64,000 bases of DNA from contig OX579635.1 in the NCBI GenBank assembly GCA_951230915.1, positions 23,250,001 through 23,314,000 of the forward strand. Reading direction: 5' to 3'. The translations under genes were made by a program, and so were the position numbers. Under the pieces are notes generated by a model that was given only the letters and a program-made list of their open reading frames with translations, was not told where the DNA came from and made no database searches. The DNA is from Antitrichia curtipendula (lineage: Eukaryota; Streptophyta; Bryopsida; Hypnales; Leucodontaceae). Shown in pieces: positions 34,341 through 46,987 of this stretch. Numbering within the stretch: position 1 is the first letter of the stretch; each line of letters starts with the position of its first letter.

Positions 34341-37300
34341 GTTGCATGAATGTCATTCTAAATTTGTAGTGGCATATCTAAGAATGTATAGTTCAAAGAA
34401 TAAACCGTTAATTTAAGAGGAGGAGAAAGCAAAAGGGAAGTGTAGAAGCCATAGCAATGGTTTCCACTAGAGATCCACTCTAATAGGTCTAAAGAGATTC
34501 ATACCAAGGCAAAGGCAATTGAGGCAGTAGAATACAAACAATAGAGGGAAAACAATGAGGCCATCTTAAAGATTCTTTTACAGTTTTCAAGAGACAACAA
34601 AGACATTTTAAATAAGCCACCGCTGCTAGAATCTCAGAACAAGGTTATTAGTATGAAAACCTACAACATCAACCTCTAGAACACAGTGTTTTGTGATAAG
34701 GCATGGAGGTTAATGAAGCCACTTACGAAGCATCCAAGATCCAATGCACCACACCCTAAAGATCACCAAAACAATGCATGCATGGTGCTTGCAACTAACA
34801 TGCCTACGCACTTATTGGGAGTGTATACAAATGGAATTTTGGTGCAAATATAGTGGGCAGTTTTTGTTCCCAATTGTTTCCTATTAGAGGTGTCATTCCA
34901 CATTGGCTATACCCTTTCTTAAACATAAGGGAATGTAATTGGCGAGGGTATATTCATTGGAACTGGCAAGAAAATGATGTTGGTGAACCTTGGAGAGTTG
35001 GAGGTTCTGATTGTGAGCACCGCATGCTAGAGCAAGATGTATGGGTGGTACATGGCCCAAATATGCGTGCAATGCATAGTAAAAAAGGACACAATTATGG
35101 TTGGTGGAAAACATAAAACTGCTTCATCTAGTGTGACTATTTTAGTTGTGTCCAAGGGTGCTTCCTTTCTAGGTATTATAACTAGCAAACGTGAATGGGA
35201 TGATTGGAGCGAAAAAAGGCCCAAGATAGACTGAGCACATGGGAGAGAATGCAAGGAGCAATCATGGGGTCCAAATACTACTTGGCAATCCAATATGTAA
35301 CTATGATGTTCTTTCAAATGTAGAGAGTATTGATGGTCTTCAAGACTCTCTCACATTGAAGAACGTCACACATGACATTCCCCAAAGTAAATACAAGTCT
35401 CTCTCAGTACATGCTTGGTTCAGACTTAGAGCCCAAGTCAGGAGAAGATATTGAGGATGTCTTCCACCTTTGTAATAGTGGGTGAAATTCTAGCAATGCA
35501 AAATGGTTTCCGGATTATAGAAGTACACTTAAGAGCAAATAATTAGACTTTGACATTGACATCATTGACAAATCTATCCTAGACCTTGAGGGCCTCAAAG
35601 AAATGTGTATGCAGTCAACATCATTTGCGCCAACACATCTAGACACGGAACAATTGGTACAATACTACCTACCTGAAGTCCTCTTGGAATTTTGCAAGTG
35701 TGAGCTTTGTCTATAGTCGAGACAACTTCAGTGACCCTATCCCTGGCTTGAAGTGCCTACAACCTAAATGCCTCTTGAAGTTGTGGTTTTTCTTTGACAA
35801 GTATTGGAGTGACAACATTGTGGACCAAATTGTGCAAGTGACTAATCGATATGTTGTGACTTCCTTACCAAACAAATCTAACAAGCCTCCAATTGACAAT
35901 AAGTGGTCCATTATAGAAGGACATAGACCACCTAGAATTTTGGGGATGGCTAGGGATGTATATAATAAAAGGCAATAAGAGGTTGAGTGCCTAGCATGCA
36001 TCAGTATTGGATGCATTAAGAGTCATTTCTATATTGTAGACTCACTTTGTACATTATATGGTAGTGGGACTGAATCACAAGGGCCACGTGGTAGACAATT
36101 TATATGTGAGTGTCAATTTATTCCACAAATTGATGGTGAATAGAATTTAAAGTACTAGTACCGTCCCTAGAATTAGCAAGAATTTACTTAGAGGTCTATA
36201 TCCAAAAGCCTAACTCCATAGTGTAAGCATCAATGCTCATCAAAAACCGCGCACATAAACAAATGGGAGAATTGTTCTGGTAAGACAAAAAATTAGTCAC
36301 CTTCCTCAACACAACATTGCCTTGGAAGCCTAATACAAAGGTTTTGCATTGTATTCCTAGCTTGTGTGGCCAATTCATTGTACCAATGTTGTCCATGCAC
36401 CAACAATATGTAGAATACATATGAAGTGTTGACGTTACAGATCAACCTTGTGGAAATTATTCATCATAGTTGAGATGCTATAAATGGTGGATTAACCTAT
36501 AAGGCCCTAAACTTGGTGTTTTTTTTGGCAATATAGCAATTTTGGGCAGCCACTACAAATGGAATTTTTTTTAATTTTTTTTCTACACAAGAGGTGATTA
36601 AGGAGTAGCTTTAAGGCCCAATAATTTTCATAATTTTTTACTACATAATTAAAAGTTGTTATATAATATACAGTTTTCATTGAGCAGTGGGCAACCCGGG
36701 TAGCTTAATTTATTCTTTTAAGAAATAAAAAATTGAAATTGGTTTTGTAGATTTATATGTACGTGAAAAGCTTTGAATCATTCTATTTTGATTAATGAGA
36801 TGAAAATTATGAGGAGTTCTAGTTTGTGAGTAGTTTGCGGGTGGTTATGGAATCTCTACTTTAAGATAAACTTTGAAGTGCTTTATTTAACTCAATTTTC
36901 AATATTTTTGGGAAAAAATAAAAATATTAAGTATAGATTGTTTATTACAACATTACAACCATTGGAGATTGACATTTTCAATTCCATAAATATATTGTTA
37001 ACAATTTAAATCATTCTCTACTTCTTTCTACTTACTATTTTTTTCCTAAATGTCTTACAATTCTAAATGATTTGAAACTTTTCAAGCATCTAGCCAATTT
37101 GCCTTAAATAACGCATCCAAAAAAGCACCACCATTTTTGACATTTTTTCATACAAATGTGACCTTACAAAGTGCAACTGCCCGTTTTTTGCAAGGCCCCC
37201 CGAAAGATTTTGTCACTTCAAATACTAATATCTTGCTATCTACAAGTTGAAAATTTCTGAAATTTTTTCCACATCTTTTCAAACTAGCATACTATAGAAT

Positions 37301-37430
37301 CCTATAGTTACATATGTCTAAAATGTTTTTTTTCTAAATTTTGATACTTGGTACTAAAAATGGCAGTTTTGGAGCATTTTTGGGGGGTGAAAACATAGTA
37401 AAAAACATTTTAGGATTGAATTTTTTAAGT
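34341..37430 (+). mobile_element. Decayed piggyBac-like DNA transposon (copy B)
   Basis: Contains the transposase remnant described at 34860-36560 followed by about 870 bp of non-coding 3' sequence (36560-37430) that recurs at 11150-12070. The left border is uncertain; coding-like sequence begins near 34450. Inverted ends and TTAA duplications could not be identified. The Stowaway-like copy at 37.5 kb lies directly after its right end. Confidence 0.65.
34860..36560 (+). pseudogene. piggyBac-like transposase pseudogene (DDE_Tnp_1_7 type)
   Basis: Read across frames on the plus strand, family landmarks occur in order. At 35778-35852 is an F-F-D-x-W-x-D-x-I-V-x-Q-x-x-x-TNRY block, the piggyBac LF...ll..IV.eTNRYA element. 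At 36085-36130 is HKGHVVDNLYVSVNLFHKL, matching the block around the second catalytic Asp (D-N-x-Y/F-T/V-S). TVPRISKNLL follows (TVRxNRKxLP). At 36260-36310 is MGELFW then DKKLVTFLNT (the GE..W.DKK-V-LST block). At 36425-36530 is SVDVTDQ, matching the conserved VDxxDQ acidic pair, then YKWWINL and FGNIAI. There are several stops and frameshifts, and only about 80 codons lie between TNRY and DNLY where intact family members have far more. The segment with the first catalytic Asp is thus deleted. Non-functional. Confidence 0.75.
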
Positions 37431-37508
37431 TCCATGAATAGTTATGTGACGTGGATGAGGGACACAGAAAACTTAGGTCTATGGTTGTGCCTGATCTACC
37501 CTTTAAAA

Positions 37509-38180
37509 TTTTACTCCCTATGTTCCAAAATGATCTTTTCGTATGTTGTGGAAGAATTCCCGCTGAATGAAGTCTTGCACAGTGCTTGTATTATAAAAAA
37601 ACTCCATGTTGAATTTGGATTTTGTTTTTTTCTTAATAAGAATAGACAATAGGCAGACCAGTGACTATAGATTTTTAATTTAGTCATCAATGCTTGTAAG
37701 GAGAACCACTGACAAGAAGCTATGTTGGGTGGACTTCAATATGAAATTCTGGAAAGTGACGAGGATTACAAGGATTGAGCTAGAAGTCGGAAATTACAAG
37801 GATTCTTCATTTGTAATCTTGCTCAATGGAGTGTTGTATAGTGAGCTAGTGAAAATCAGCCTTCACACTAGAAAAGAAAAATGAGCCATCATGTATACAT
37901 TACCGTAGTGAGGCCCGTGCGAATCCGCAATAATACTATGGGCCAAGCTCTGATTATGATTTGGACTTCTGACATGGAGAGTAGTATTGCGGGAAGACTG
38001 AAATCTCTAGAGGTAGCATGGGAACTCACATAATGATTGGCTAGTGGTGCTTCTTAAAAATGCCCCCAAAATCTAATTTTTAAGTGCTTCAAAATTACAC
38101 TTTCAAAACTTATTTGGAACTCAAATTTGCAAGATCGTAGGAGTGCATCAAATTCTAACTACAAAATGAAAGTAATATGC
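37509..38180 (+). mobile_element. Diverged copy of the Stowaway/mariner-like element
   Basis: Starts TACTCCCTATGTTCCAAAAT, then GATCTTTTCGT, matching TACTCCCTTCGTCCCAAAAT, then GATCTTCGTGT, at 54753. Near its right side the wording CAAAATTACACTTTCAAAAC then TTATTTGGAACTCAAA and GGAGTGCATCAAA matches the 55.32-55.38 kb part of the full copy. The terminal inverted repeat at the right end is lost. Confidence 0.6.
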
Positions 38181-41133
38181 AAGTACCTTGTCTATGAGGC
38201 CATCAACGCTTGTCTAGGAAGCAAACATCAACAATTTCCTACTCCAAGATGCCCACTTCAAACGCTTACGCTCTACCACTCTAATCTAAAGTATATTTGC
38301 ATTGTATGAGGCCACCCCTGGCGATGGTACATGTAGATTGCATGAACAAGTAGATTTGTCAAGAAGAATGCTATCATATTCACCATGTAGCAATGACAAA
38401 ACAAACATGATGGTCCCTAATGCTTATGTTGTGAGAATTGGTATGGAATAAGGTCTATACAAAGCTCTGCTACGCGTTGCTAGACCTTGCGATATTGGGA
38501 CATGAACTTGGCAATCAATGCCGAAGAGAAGGAAGCATATAACACCACGTTGTTAGTCAATTTTGAGTTAATGATCAATGTAGAGGCTTTCTTGGCTTTG
38601 TGGGGATTCAAGGATGTTAAATTGCGAATTGCTCTACCTATTTTTGCTTTTGTTTACTTCTTATGTCATAGATTAGTCCTTTGATAGCTTCAACATAGAA
38701 TTGACAAGGAATTGTGGACTTTATTTTGGCAATTGTCACACTCAATAGTGAATATATAAAAATGTTCTGGAACTCTTATTTAAAGTATGGTGACACTTTT
38801 GAGGAACTTGAGCATGAGCCAATTAGGCAAAATTGTGGGCACTAATACAAAAAATGACTGGCATTGTTTTGTGCAATAATTGCTAAAGAACATCAAGGAC
38901 CCTCACCTATTCACCATTGTTTTTTTGTGACAACTTACACAAACTAAAATTGTAGTTACGGAGGCTTCTATAATTGTTCAAACCACCTATAGTCAATCAC
39001 TTAAGCAACTTTGCACATGTTTTGGAGCAATAGAAGGCAATATAAATTTTCTATACTATAGAATGATAGAAATGATGGGCATTGCCAATTTTTCGTATTT
39101 TTTCTTTTTTTGAATCCAAAGTACTATGAGTTTTGGAAGCCAAAAGTTTACAATTGTCCAGAATCATAGTCATAGCAAAATTTATGCATAAAATGAAAGT
39201 TTGGTGTCAATTTTCCTATATTTTTTGTGACTTAAAAATAAAGAAAAAATGGATTGGAGTCATGTATTTTGCATACATTGATAATTGTATAACAAAAAGT
39301 GTATTTCATCTATTAATTGATTGTATGGAGTACAACCATTAAATATTTGTGTTGTCACATATTCATATTTAGCATTGTTGTTGTTTTTTTGCCTAGTTTG
39401 GGGTTTCATTCTTATAATTCAAAGAGCTAAATCCAGTGCTCTAATGTTTAGGTACTTAGACTAGGCACTTGATTAGTGTTTTAGGACCTATATAAGAAAA
39501 TATCCTAGCAAATGTGTGATTTTAGTATGAGAGCCAAATTTTGACTTTAAATTATTTTTTTTAAATTTTAAAAATGAGAATCTATGAAAAGACCTTTTGA
39601 TTCAAATGGGCCAACACTGAATTTTGGTATAAATGGCATTTTGGCTCCATTTAATAGCAATTTGCATACATTTTGTTCCAAATTTGGTACATTTTGTACT
39701 AGTTTTTACTGGATTGTTTATTCAGTAGGAGGACAACTGTAGTGTGCGATCACCAAGAGCACTACATTGGGACATGTGTCATGACCTTATTAGTCCCACC
39801 ATTGAAAAGGACAAAAAAAACATTCCAAGCTTTGGTTAAAAATTTGTTCTAGACTTGGTTAGAAATAGTTGCATCCTACATGTTAGGTATGGATCTTTGG
39901 TTGAAAATGGGTGGTTTTACCATATTTGTTTCGATGAACTGTTTTTCTAGCCACATGAGTTCATTTAATTCTATTTTATCATGTCAGAAAGTTCTTCTAA
40001 ATCATGGAACTTGTCCATCATGAGTTTGGATTCCAATTGAAACATTTGAGATGATCCCTCGTCCAATCTAGTACCTTGGATAGGTTTCAAGAGGCATACT
40101 ATTTTACCTCAAGAAGTAAAATGGTGACTAATTTGTTTTCAAGAATAAACATCCAACCAATTCATCCCTTCTTGGGATTGCAAAGTTCAACACCAGAATG
40201 ATTGGAATTTCATTTTGCACCCCTTGAACACACTCTGAAAAACAAAAAAGAGCATGTCAACCATTACAATTATGAACTAAATCTTTGGTCAAATAGTTTG
40301 CAATTAAAATCAATTACTAAACAAAATATTCACTTCTTTCCGTCAAGGCAAAATTTCTAAACAATTAAGATTCAAATTATTGGGCAAAATTTGACGGATG
40401 CAAACTAAGTTTGATATTGACACCAAGAAAGAAGAGTTTGATATTCACATCAAATTTGATATTCACACTAAGGTAGGGAGCATAAAGAAAAAAATTTAGC
40501 TCCGAAAGCTCTTATATAGAGCTCAGAATTGTGCCTTATACACATCAACTTCAAAATATAGCTCGCATGGTGCCAGTATTTTTGAGGCCAACCTCCTACA
40601 AGAATTAACACCTCAAACAATTATTTGCAATCAACATTCCAAAAAACAATGTCTTCATACAATGTGTTTGATGATTCCTCTAAACTGCAGTCTAAAACTT
40701 GTGCATAGTTGGTCGGTATGAAAATTTGATCAGTCAAGCATATTGGTATAAGATTGTACTCAGACAAATCTAACAACTATTTTCAACTAAAATAAACAAT
40801 TATTTTATAAGTAGACATTTACAAACAAAAAGATTACAAATAATGACTTGAATTCAAATAACCAAAATTCCTAAAGATTAAGAAACAATAGAAAGATAGG
40901 TATTTGGACTAAGACAATGAGTATTACCCAGAGTTAATGCTGATGTATTCTTATAGACGTTAGTCAAGTACTTCCTTTCTAGGGACATCTTGTTTTTGGC
41001 TATCCTACATTCTCTCTTTCTAATCGCAAATTGCAAGCATGAGCTAGAACATCACCAAAGATTGGATCAATTGCATAACTTCTGAAAGTTCAACACTTAA
41101 GATCTTGCTCAAATCTGTTGCTTATTGTATATA
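38181..41133. other. Intergenic, no gene recognised
   Basis: Moderately AT-rich. ORFs of 60-70 codons at 38487 and 39133 on the plus strand show no domain. Base composition up to about 39.0 kb resembles the decayed transposon to its left, so older element remains are likely, but I cannot assign them. Confidence 0.4.
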
Positions 41134-43011
41134 CACTATAAGAAATCCGTTTTTTTTTAATGTCCAATCAAAAACACACAATGTCTGGAGCAGAACATGT
41201 TGTGCCTTTGGAGACATCAAGATGTCTAAGGTGCAAATCGAGGTTTAGGGTGGATTTTTGTGGATGTTGTGTGCAACACTGGCAATTTTGTAGTAAAAAC
41301 AATTTGGTCTTGTGATCAACATTGAAATTTTTGGGATATACCTGAGGACATACTAATGTCTAAAGCATCATCCAAAAAAACAGTAATTGCTATGTCAATA
41401 TTGATGATCCATTTTCACTTTGGATAAATTTGTGAAAATTACTGCAATCTTAGATAAAACTATTGCCCGAGTTTAAAAAAAGGAAGATGACAAGCCACAT
41501 GGTAGCCTTTGGATGGAAAATATGATGTGGCATATGACGTGAAAATTGGTAGACTTCGCATCCAATATTGCTAACATGGCAATCCAATGTAGGACATTTT
41601 TGCAAATGTCTAGCAACATATGGTATGACTTGATGTCATATTCAGTACAACGTGAATGTCCATCATTTACAGCTTATATATACACTATACATGGCAATGC
41701 ATACAAAAAATGTACATAGTTACTATTATTGTCTTCTTCAGTCTAAACAAACAACGTCTCACTATGTAAATATGGATGTGGAATAACATTTGAATATGGG
41801 AAGGGACGAAAGGTTCAAACAAGACATTTAGTGCATTCTTTGGAGAGAAATCATGCAATAAATTATCTTGCAATACTAATAAGGAAATTTTGGATAAGGC
41901 AAGGTTTAGGGTAATTGAAAAAATCATGTATGTATATTATATAAGCAACCATGAATCCAACAATGATTTTAAAGTAATCAAATGCACGTCACGCTCAACA
42001 TCGGGCACCACTACCTTTGTCCTTTGATGAATGTTTTGAAGACATTGGTAATCCTTGAGGAGACATAGAGGTGGACGATCCATTCTATCCTCTTGACGTC
42101 CTATTGGACGTTTATGTGTTGTCTCCACTTGTAATACAATTTAGCTTTTTACATATTCCATATGGTTTGTCTTACCTCCTACCACCCCGCTAGTATATAT
42201 ATAGCTTGTCTTTTCATCCTTGCTTATGGCAATAGAAGCCATATGACACATTTGTCAAATACGATGTATGGCATATTATATACAATCTTTGGTTTATTTT
42301 ATATGGAGTATTGTGTATAATGTATTGTATATAGTGTATGGCATTTTATACATGGCTATATACAGTGTATTGTGTATGGCATGTTGTATATGGTATATTT
42401 TGGACATGTGAAATTGTGAAGAAGTCTGCATGATGATATGCGTACGTCCAAGCCGTCATTACAAAATGACTAAATGTCTCAAAAACCATCTCAAAAACAT
42501 TTGAATGCATATATGGATGTTCCAAAAAACATCTCAAAAAATGTTTGGATGTCTAAGTTGATGTCTTAGAAAATATCCAAATGTCTAAGATGACATCTCA
42601 AACAATATTTGCATGTATCACTTGACGTCTCTTCAAATAATAATTAAATTCTTAGACAATAGAAAATTATGTTGATATGCCATGCCATGTCATTTTGACT
42701 AGATGCTAGATCACTTTCCCTACCGCCACATTAAATGTCATATCATAGATGGATTGGATTTTTAAAAATTCTACATGGCTTTCTGTGCTTGCGTGGCAGT
42801 CATTGGAAACTTCCAAAGCCCTCGTTGACCTATGTTTTGGGGGATGTCTTGTGCCCAACATGTGCATATCCGGCAAGATTTTCAATGTCTTTTGCACGTC
42901 CCAAGCAACGTGAATTTTTTAGATGTCCATGTAGACATTTCTAGACATCATCTAAGACATTAAGACATAGAATCCTATGATTTTAAAAGAACCGACTATT
43001 CTTTTATAGTG
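41134..43011. mobile_element. Non-autonomous CACTA (En/Spm) element, 1878 bp
   Basis: Left end CACTATAAGAAAT and right end, read inward, CACTATAAAAGAAT. The 3-bp target duplication ATA is present on both sides (41131-41133 and 43012-43014), exactly as expected for CACTA. Subterminal regions are packed with GATGTCT / AGACATC words in both orientations (for example 41190-41230, 42480-42610, 42905-42966), the typical transposase-binding array. No transposase domain is found inside; internal ORFs are short. It must have moved using enzymes made elsewhere. Confidence 0.85.
42240..42410. repeat. Degenerate tandem TGTATGGCAT...TATATA tract inside the CACTA element
   Basis: At least five variants of GTGTATGGCATNTTATATA in series (ATGTATGGCATATTATATAC, GTGTATGGCATTTTATACAT, GTGTATGGCATGTTGTATAT and others). 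It has minisatellite-like growth and no coding role. Confidence 0.55.
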
Positions 43012-43648
43012 ATAACTTAAAATTTGAACTTCTAACCAATATCAAAGATATTAGGAGGGCATGCATGCTCCCAGTGATGAGTTCTAGTTGTATACTTATA
43101 CAATAATGCACCTAGAAGCTAAATAAATCTCAAATCTTTAGGAACTAGAAGGTTTTGCCAGTAAGCTCATAGCTACAACTAAATGACTCCAGTAACAAGG
43201 GTATTTATGAATTGTACTACAGATGAAGTACATTTGTCCCAATGTAGAAAAGGAATATGATGGCAAGGTGAAGAGGAACACCTATAACAATCTAACAAAT
43301 TCATAACATATTTGCCAAATATCTCATGTTTATTGCTAAGAAACTATGGGGAGAAATTCTACCTTTGAACCAAACAAAGTGACCTCTTAGGTCATTTTGG
43401 CATTTGGCAGTAAAAGGTAGAGCATCCTAAAATGATAAGCTAGAGCAAGAAAGTCTAAACTCTGAGTCCTAGATTCAATTGAACATACATAATCTAAAAA
43501 AGCAAGAGATGGAAACCAAGCACAGGACAACAACTTCAATTAGGAATTAGTTGTTAACTCACTCTCATTCAAGAGATAGCATACAAGAAGCCAATAGTTT
43601 CATGCCATTTGGACCCACCACAAATCCACAAGGTTTGACAACTATACA
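43012..43648. other. Spacer between two CACTA elements
   Basis: 640 bp, AT-rich, no supported gene. Confidence 0.5.
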
Positions 43649-44321
43649 CACTAGAAGAAAAACATGTCCAGCACAACCGACTAATATGCAACTAGTGTCC
43701 TATACAACTATCTTGCAACTGTAATCCTCTCAATTAGCACCAAATCTAACATAATTATTTTTATGTCGTTGTTTTATAACATTCATACATTGTTTTAGTC
43801 GCAAAGCAATCATTGTAGTCTTATGCAATGAATTTTGTTTATAGAATTCTAAGATTACTACAATTTATAGATTTTTATAATTTATAGATTTCTATAATTT
43901 GTATATTTTTATAATCTATGAAATTCAAAAAATATTTAAAATCCAAAATTTTAAGGTATTCTAAACCAATGAAATCTATTAAATACTAATATTTGAATTT
44001 TTGAAATCTAGGAAGAAAGTAGATCTGAAATTTTGAGATCTAGAAAAAAATTAGTTCTAAAATTCAAAAATCTAGACAAAGGTAGATACAAAATTTTGAA
44101 ATCTACAAATCATTGAGATTAATATTTTAAAATATACAAATCTACAAGTCGCAAATAAGTCGCAAATGAGTCACACACAAGGCGTGACTTTTGCAATTGC
44201 TACACCTTTTTCCTAGATTTTAGGGTATCCACTGCAACTACAAGTCTCCAAATTATCACCAGTCGCAAGTGTCCTACACAACTGAAAAACTAGTTGCAAA
44301 ACCCCTCATTTTTTTCTAGTG
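43649..44321. mobile_element. Second non-autonomous CACTA element, 673 bp
   Basis: Left end CACTAGAAGAAAAACATG; right end read inward CACTAGAAAAAAATGAGG. The 3-bp target duplication ACA is present at 43646-43648 and 44322-44324. Subterminal words GCAACTAGTG / AACTAGTTGCAA and repeated AGTCGCAAAT occur near both ends. They differ from those of the neighbour at 41-43 kb, so this is another family. No coding capacity. Confidence 0.85.
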
Positions 44322-46475
44322 ACACATGGAATTTTGTAATATCAACTACATCACTTGACCCATCCAAAAGTGCCCATGGAAAGGAATTGGAGTAGAATAA
44401 CAGAGCATTGCTCAGAACAACAAAGATGGTCAAGGTTATCTACAATAAGCATGCATAATATGCACGTCTTTATGCTTAATATGCATGTTATCCAAGCCCC
44501 ATGACAAAAGCCTCCTGTAAATGCAAGAATTCAAATATTCAATGATTCAAAAGTATAAGCTATTTGTATTGCAATTGAACAAATGACTATATTTGAATGC
44601 GTGTTTTTCAAAGGTTTTGTTAAGACAATCTTTGTAAAGAAGACAATCTTTTTAATGCATTACTTTGTGGAGGTCCTTCATGCTTACAAGTACCAATGCT
44701 ACTTTTTAATTTGCTATACATAGTCCGGCCTTGTATGTAGACCTAATATCAACACAAATTCTCAATTTTGAATGACCTACATAAGATTGTTAGAAAATAT
44801 AAACTCCGAAACTGAAGAAGCTAAACTAGTGGTTGCATCTTGAAGTTTATCAACAAAATACCATACAAGATAGTGATTATACAATGCATGCCAATTTTTC
44901 CAGAAAGTTTCTAAATCACAAGTTCACAACAATTGTTGAGGCATCTAATCATGTTCTCTTGAGTTTTAATTCATCAATTTGTAATAATGATCCAATTTAC
45001 AATGAGAAAATGACAGAAATTGAAACATGAGGTGACTAATTAAAATTTTATGATGTGGCAAATAAATAGTGCATACATACTAATGGCCAAAATTTGAAGA
45101 AACGCTAGATGAGTAGAAATTTGAGCCACATAAAGTTCAAAACATGACAGAGACCACAAGGTGCACATAAATATGAGTACAAAATGGATAAGTTTTACTT
45201 TACTAAATAGAGAAGCAAGTATTTCTATATTCCTACAAGACTGAACGTCAAAGGTTAGGAGAACTCATTCTATATATATTCAAATCTAATAAGAAGAAAA
45301 GAAGTTCCTCTAGATCCTAATGTGGCATTGATTTTACATCTTCCAATGATTGAAAATGTTGAAAATTTACAGCAAATGATTACTTCAAATTGAGACATTC
45401 AAATGATGAAGATATTGAAGCAAGAAAAATAATAGCAATACCCTATATTCAATGATGAAAAAATCTCAACATGTAATAACAGTCTCCAAACTTTATTACA
45501 TCACCAAAGCATATTTTTGTTAAGTGCTCATAAAGTTCTTAAATAAATTTATTGAGGCACAAAAAACATAATTGAAGCGTTGAAAGGAGTAAAATGGAAA
45601 TAATTTAAAAAAAACAATCTCAGCTGATTATGAAAATCAAAATATTGAAACCATCTAGTAGTATTTAGGATTCAACTTAATCACCAAAGTGTTGAAATAA
45701 AAGAAGGAATGTATAAAAAGCTCCATGAGGGAAAAGCAATGCAACCATTGCAATCCATAAATCACAGTGTTAGTCAAAATGGTGATAATATCCATTGTGC
45801 TTAAAGTTAAGCAATAGGGTATTTGTCCTACTTGACAAAAATCCCTAGATTGCAAGAATCCTCATTTTTGTAACAACATCTGCACATAGATGCACGACAA
45901 CAGATAAGTGACAATTTTACTCAGGTTGCCATCAAAATACAAAGACAAGGTAAGAAGAAGATCTGAGAAGCAAATGCATTAAGGGTAATACAATAGAGCT
46001 TTTCTAAAGTGAACTTCTCTAAGGTAGTGATCTCTCTAAAGTGATGGAGTATTGATTGTCTGATCCCACATTAGGCCCAATTCCAAATATACAAGTTAGA
46101 GAAGTTTTTTGAGATTTGTAAGCATAGGGACTTGAGTCCGGTCCCGAGGCTATTACTTTAGAGAAGTTTGATTGTAATAGATACAACAATATACAAGGGT
46201 GCATAAAAGAGGTATGCCAAGTAAGTGACAAGATTGTATTGAGTCTCTTCAATTGGCTTTTCTTTAAACAAAGAAAATAAAATTCAAAGAATAATCGACA
46301 AATATATGAACATAGTTCTTGATTTAACCGATTCTGCTACAAATGTTGACATTTCAACATTTTTAAAATTAGGTATGGTCAGGTTTTGTAACCTTTTGTG
46401 TGGAAATCAAAGATATAAAAACATCTTTTAGCAATTTAGGCTATTACAAGATATTGTGCTATTGTTGTAGTACTA
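44322..46475. other. AT-rich intergenic, no gene recognised
   Basis: Contains only ORFs below 80 codons without domains. Confidence 0.45.
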
Positions 46476-46559
46476 CACTAAAAATAATATTTAGTGTTGG
46501 ATTACATTTAGTGTAATTACTACCTTGCCCCACACAACACTAGATTTCAAATCTAGAGG

Positions 46560-46987
46560 AATTAGTGTAGCGTTAAACTTGAATGCGTCGATGTCGACTT
46601 CTCTTTCCTTCTGTCATCCCCTTCCCTAGCCTTCCCTTACGTTCGGACTTCGTTTGCCTCCCTTGCCCCTCGCGTCGTCCCCTCACACACATTCCTCATT
46701 CCAACTCGATCTCTCTTCCTCTTCCTTCGCTTCTTTGCTCCTCGGGATCTTGCAAGTGAGTGACGGATTTTTTTGGGGGGTGGGGGTGGGGGTGGAGGTT
46801 ATACTCCTCCTTCTCGCCGTTCCTCCTTGTTTGAATCTCCCACCTTCTTGCTGCCAACCTACGCCTTGTCCTGGCCCACCTCGCCACTTCTTTTGCAGGT
46901 TCATCCTCCCAACACATTTCTGACCCGTTGTTGTTGTTTTTTTGTTTTTTTTACTGATCTCTTGTTTGGCACTCTAGGGGATCCGCC
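46560..46987 (+). promoter_or_regulatory. C/T- and G-rich leader of the pogo-like element
   Basis: A pyrimidine-rich, GC-richer stretch just inside the left end and directly before the transposase start at 46988, so it likely holds the element's own promoter. It includes a G-run block at 46775-46797 (four or more runs of 4-6 G separated by T), a potential G-quadruplex on the plus strand. ORFs on both strands are low-complexity artefacts. Confidence 0.4.

Noticed and set aside
37341..37884. Plus-strand ORFs of 103 and 64 codons
   Set aside because: They lie in the non-coding 3' part of the piggyBac-like element and the Stowaway-like copy; no domain.
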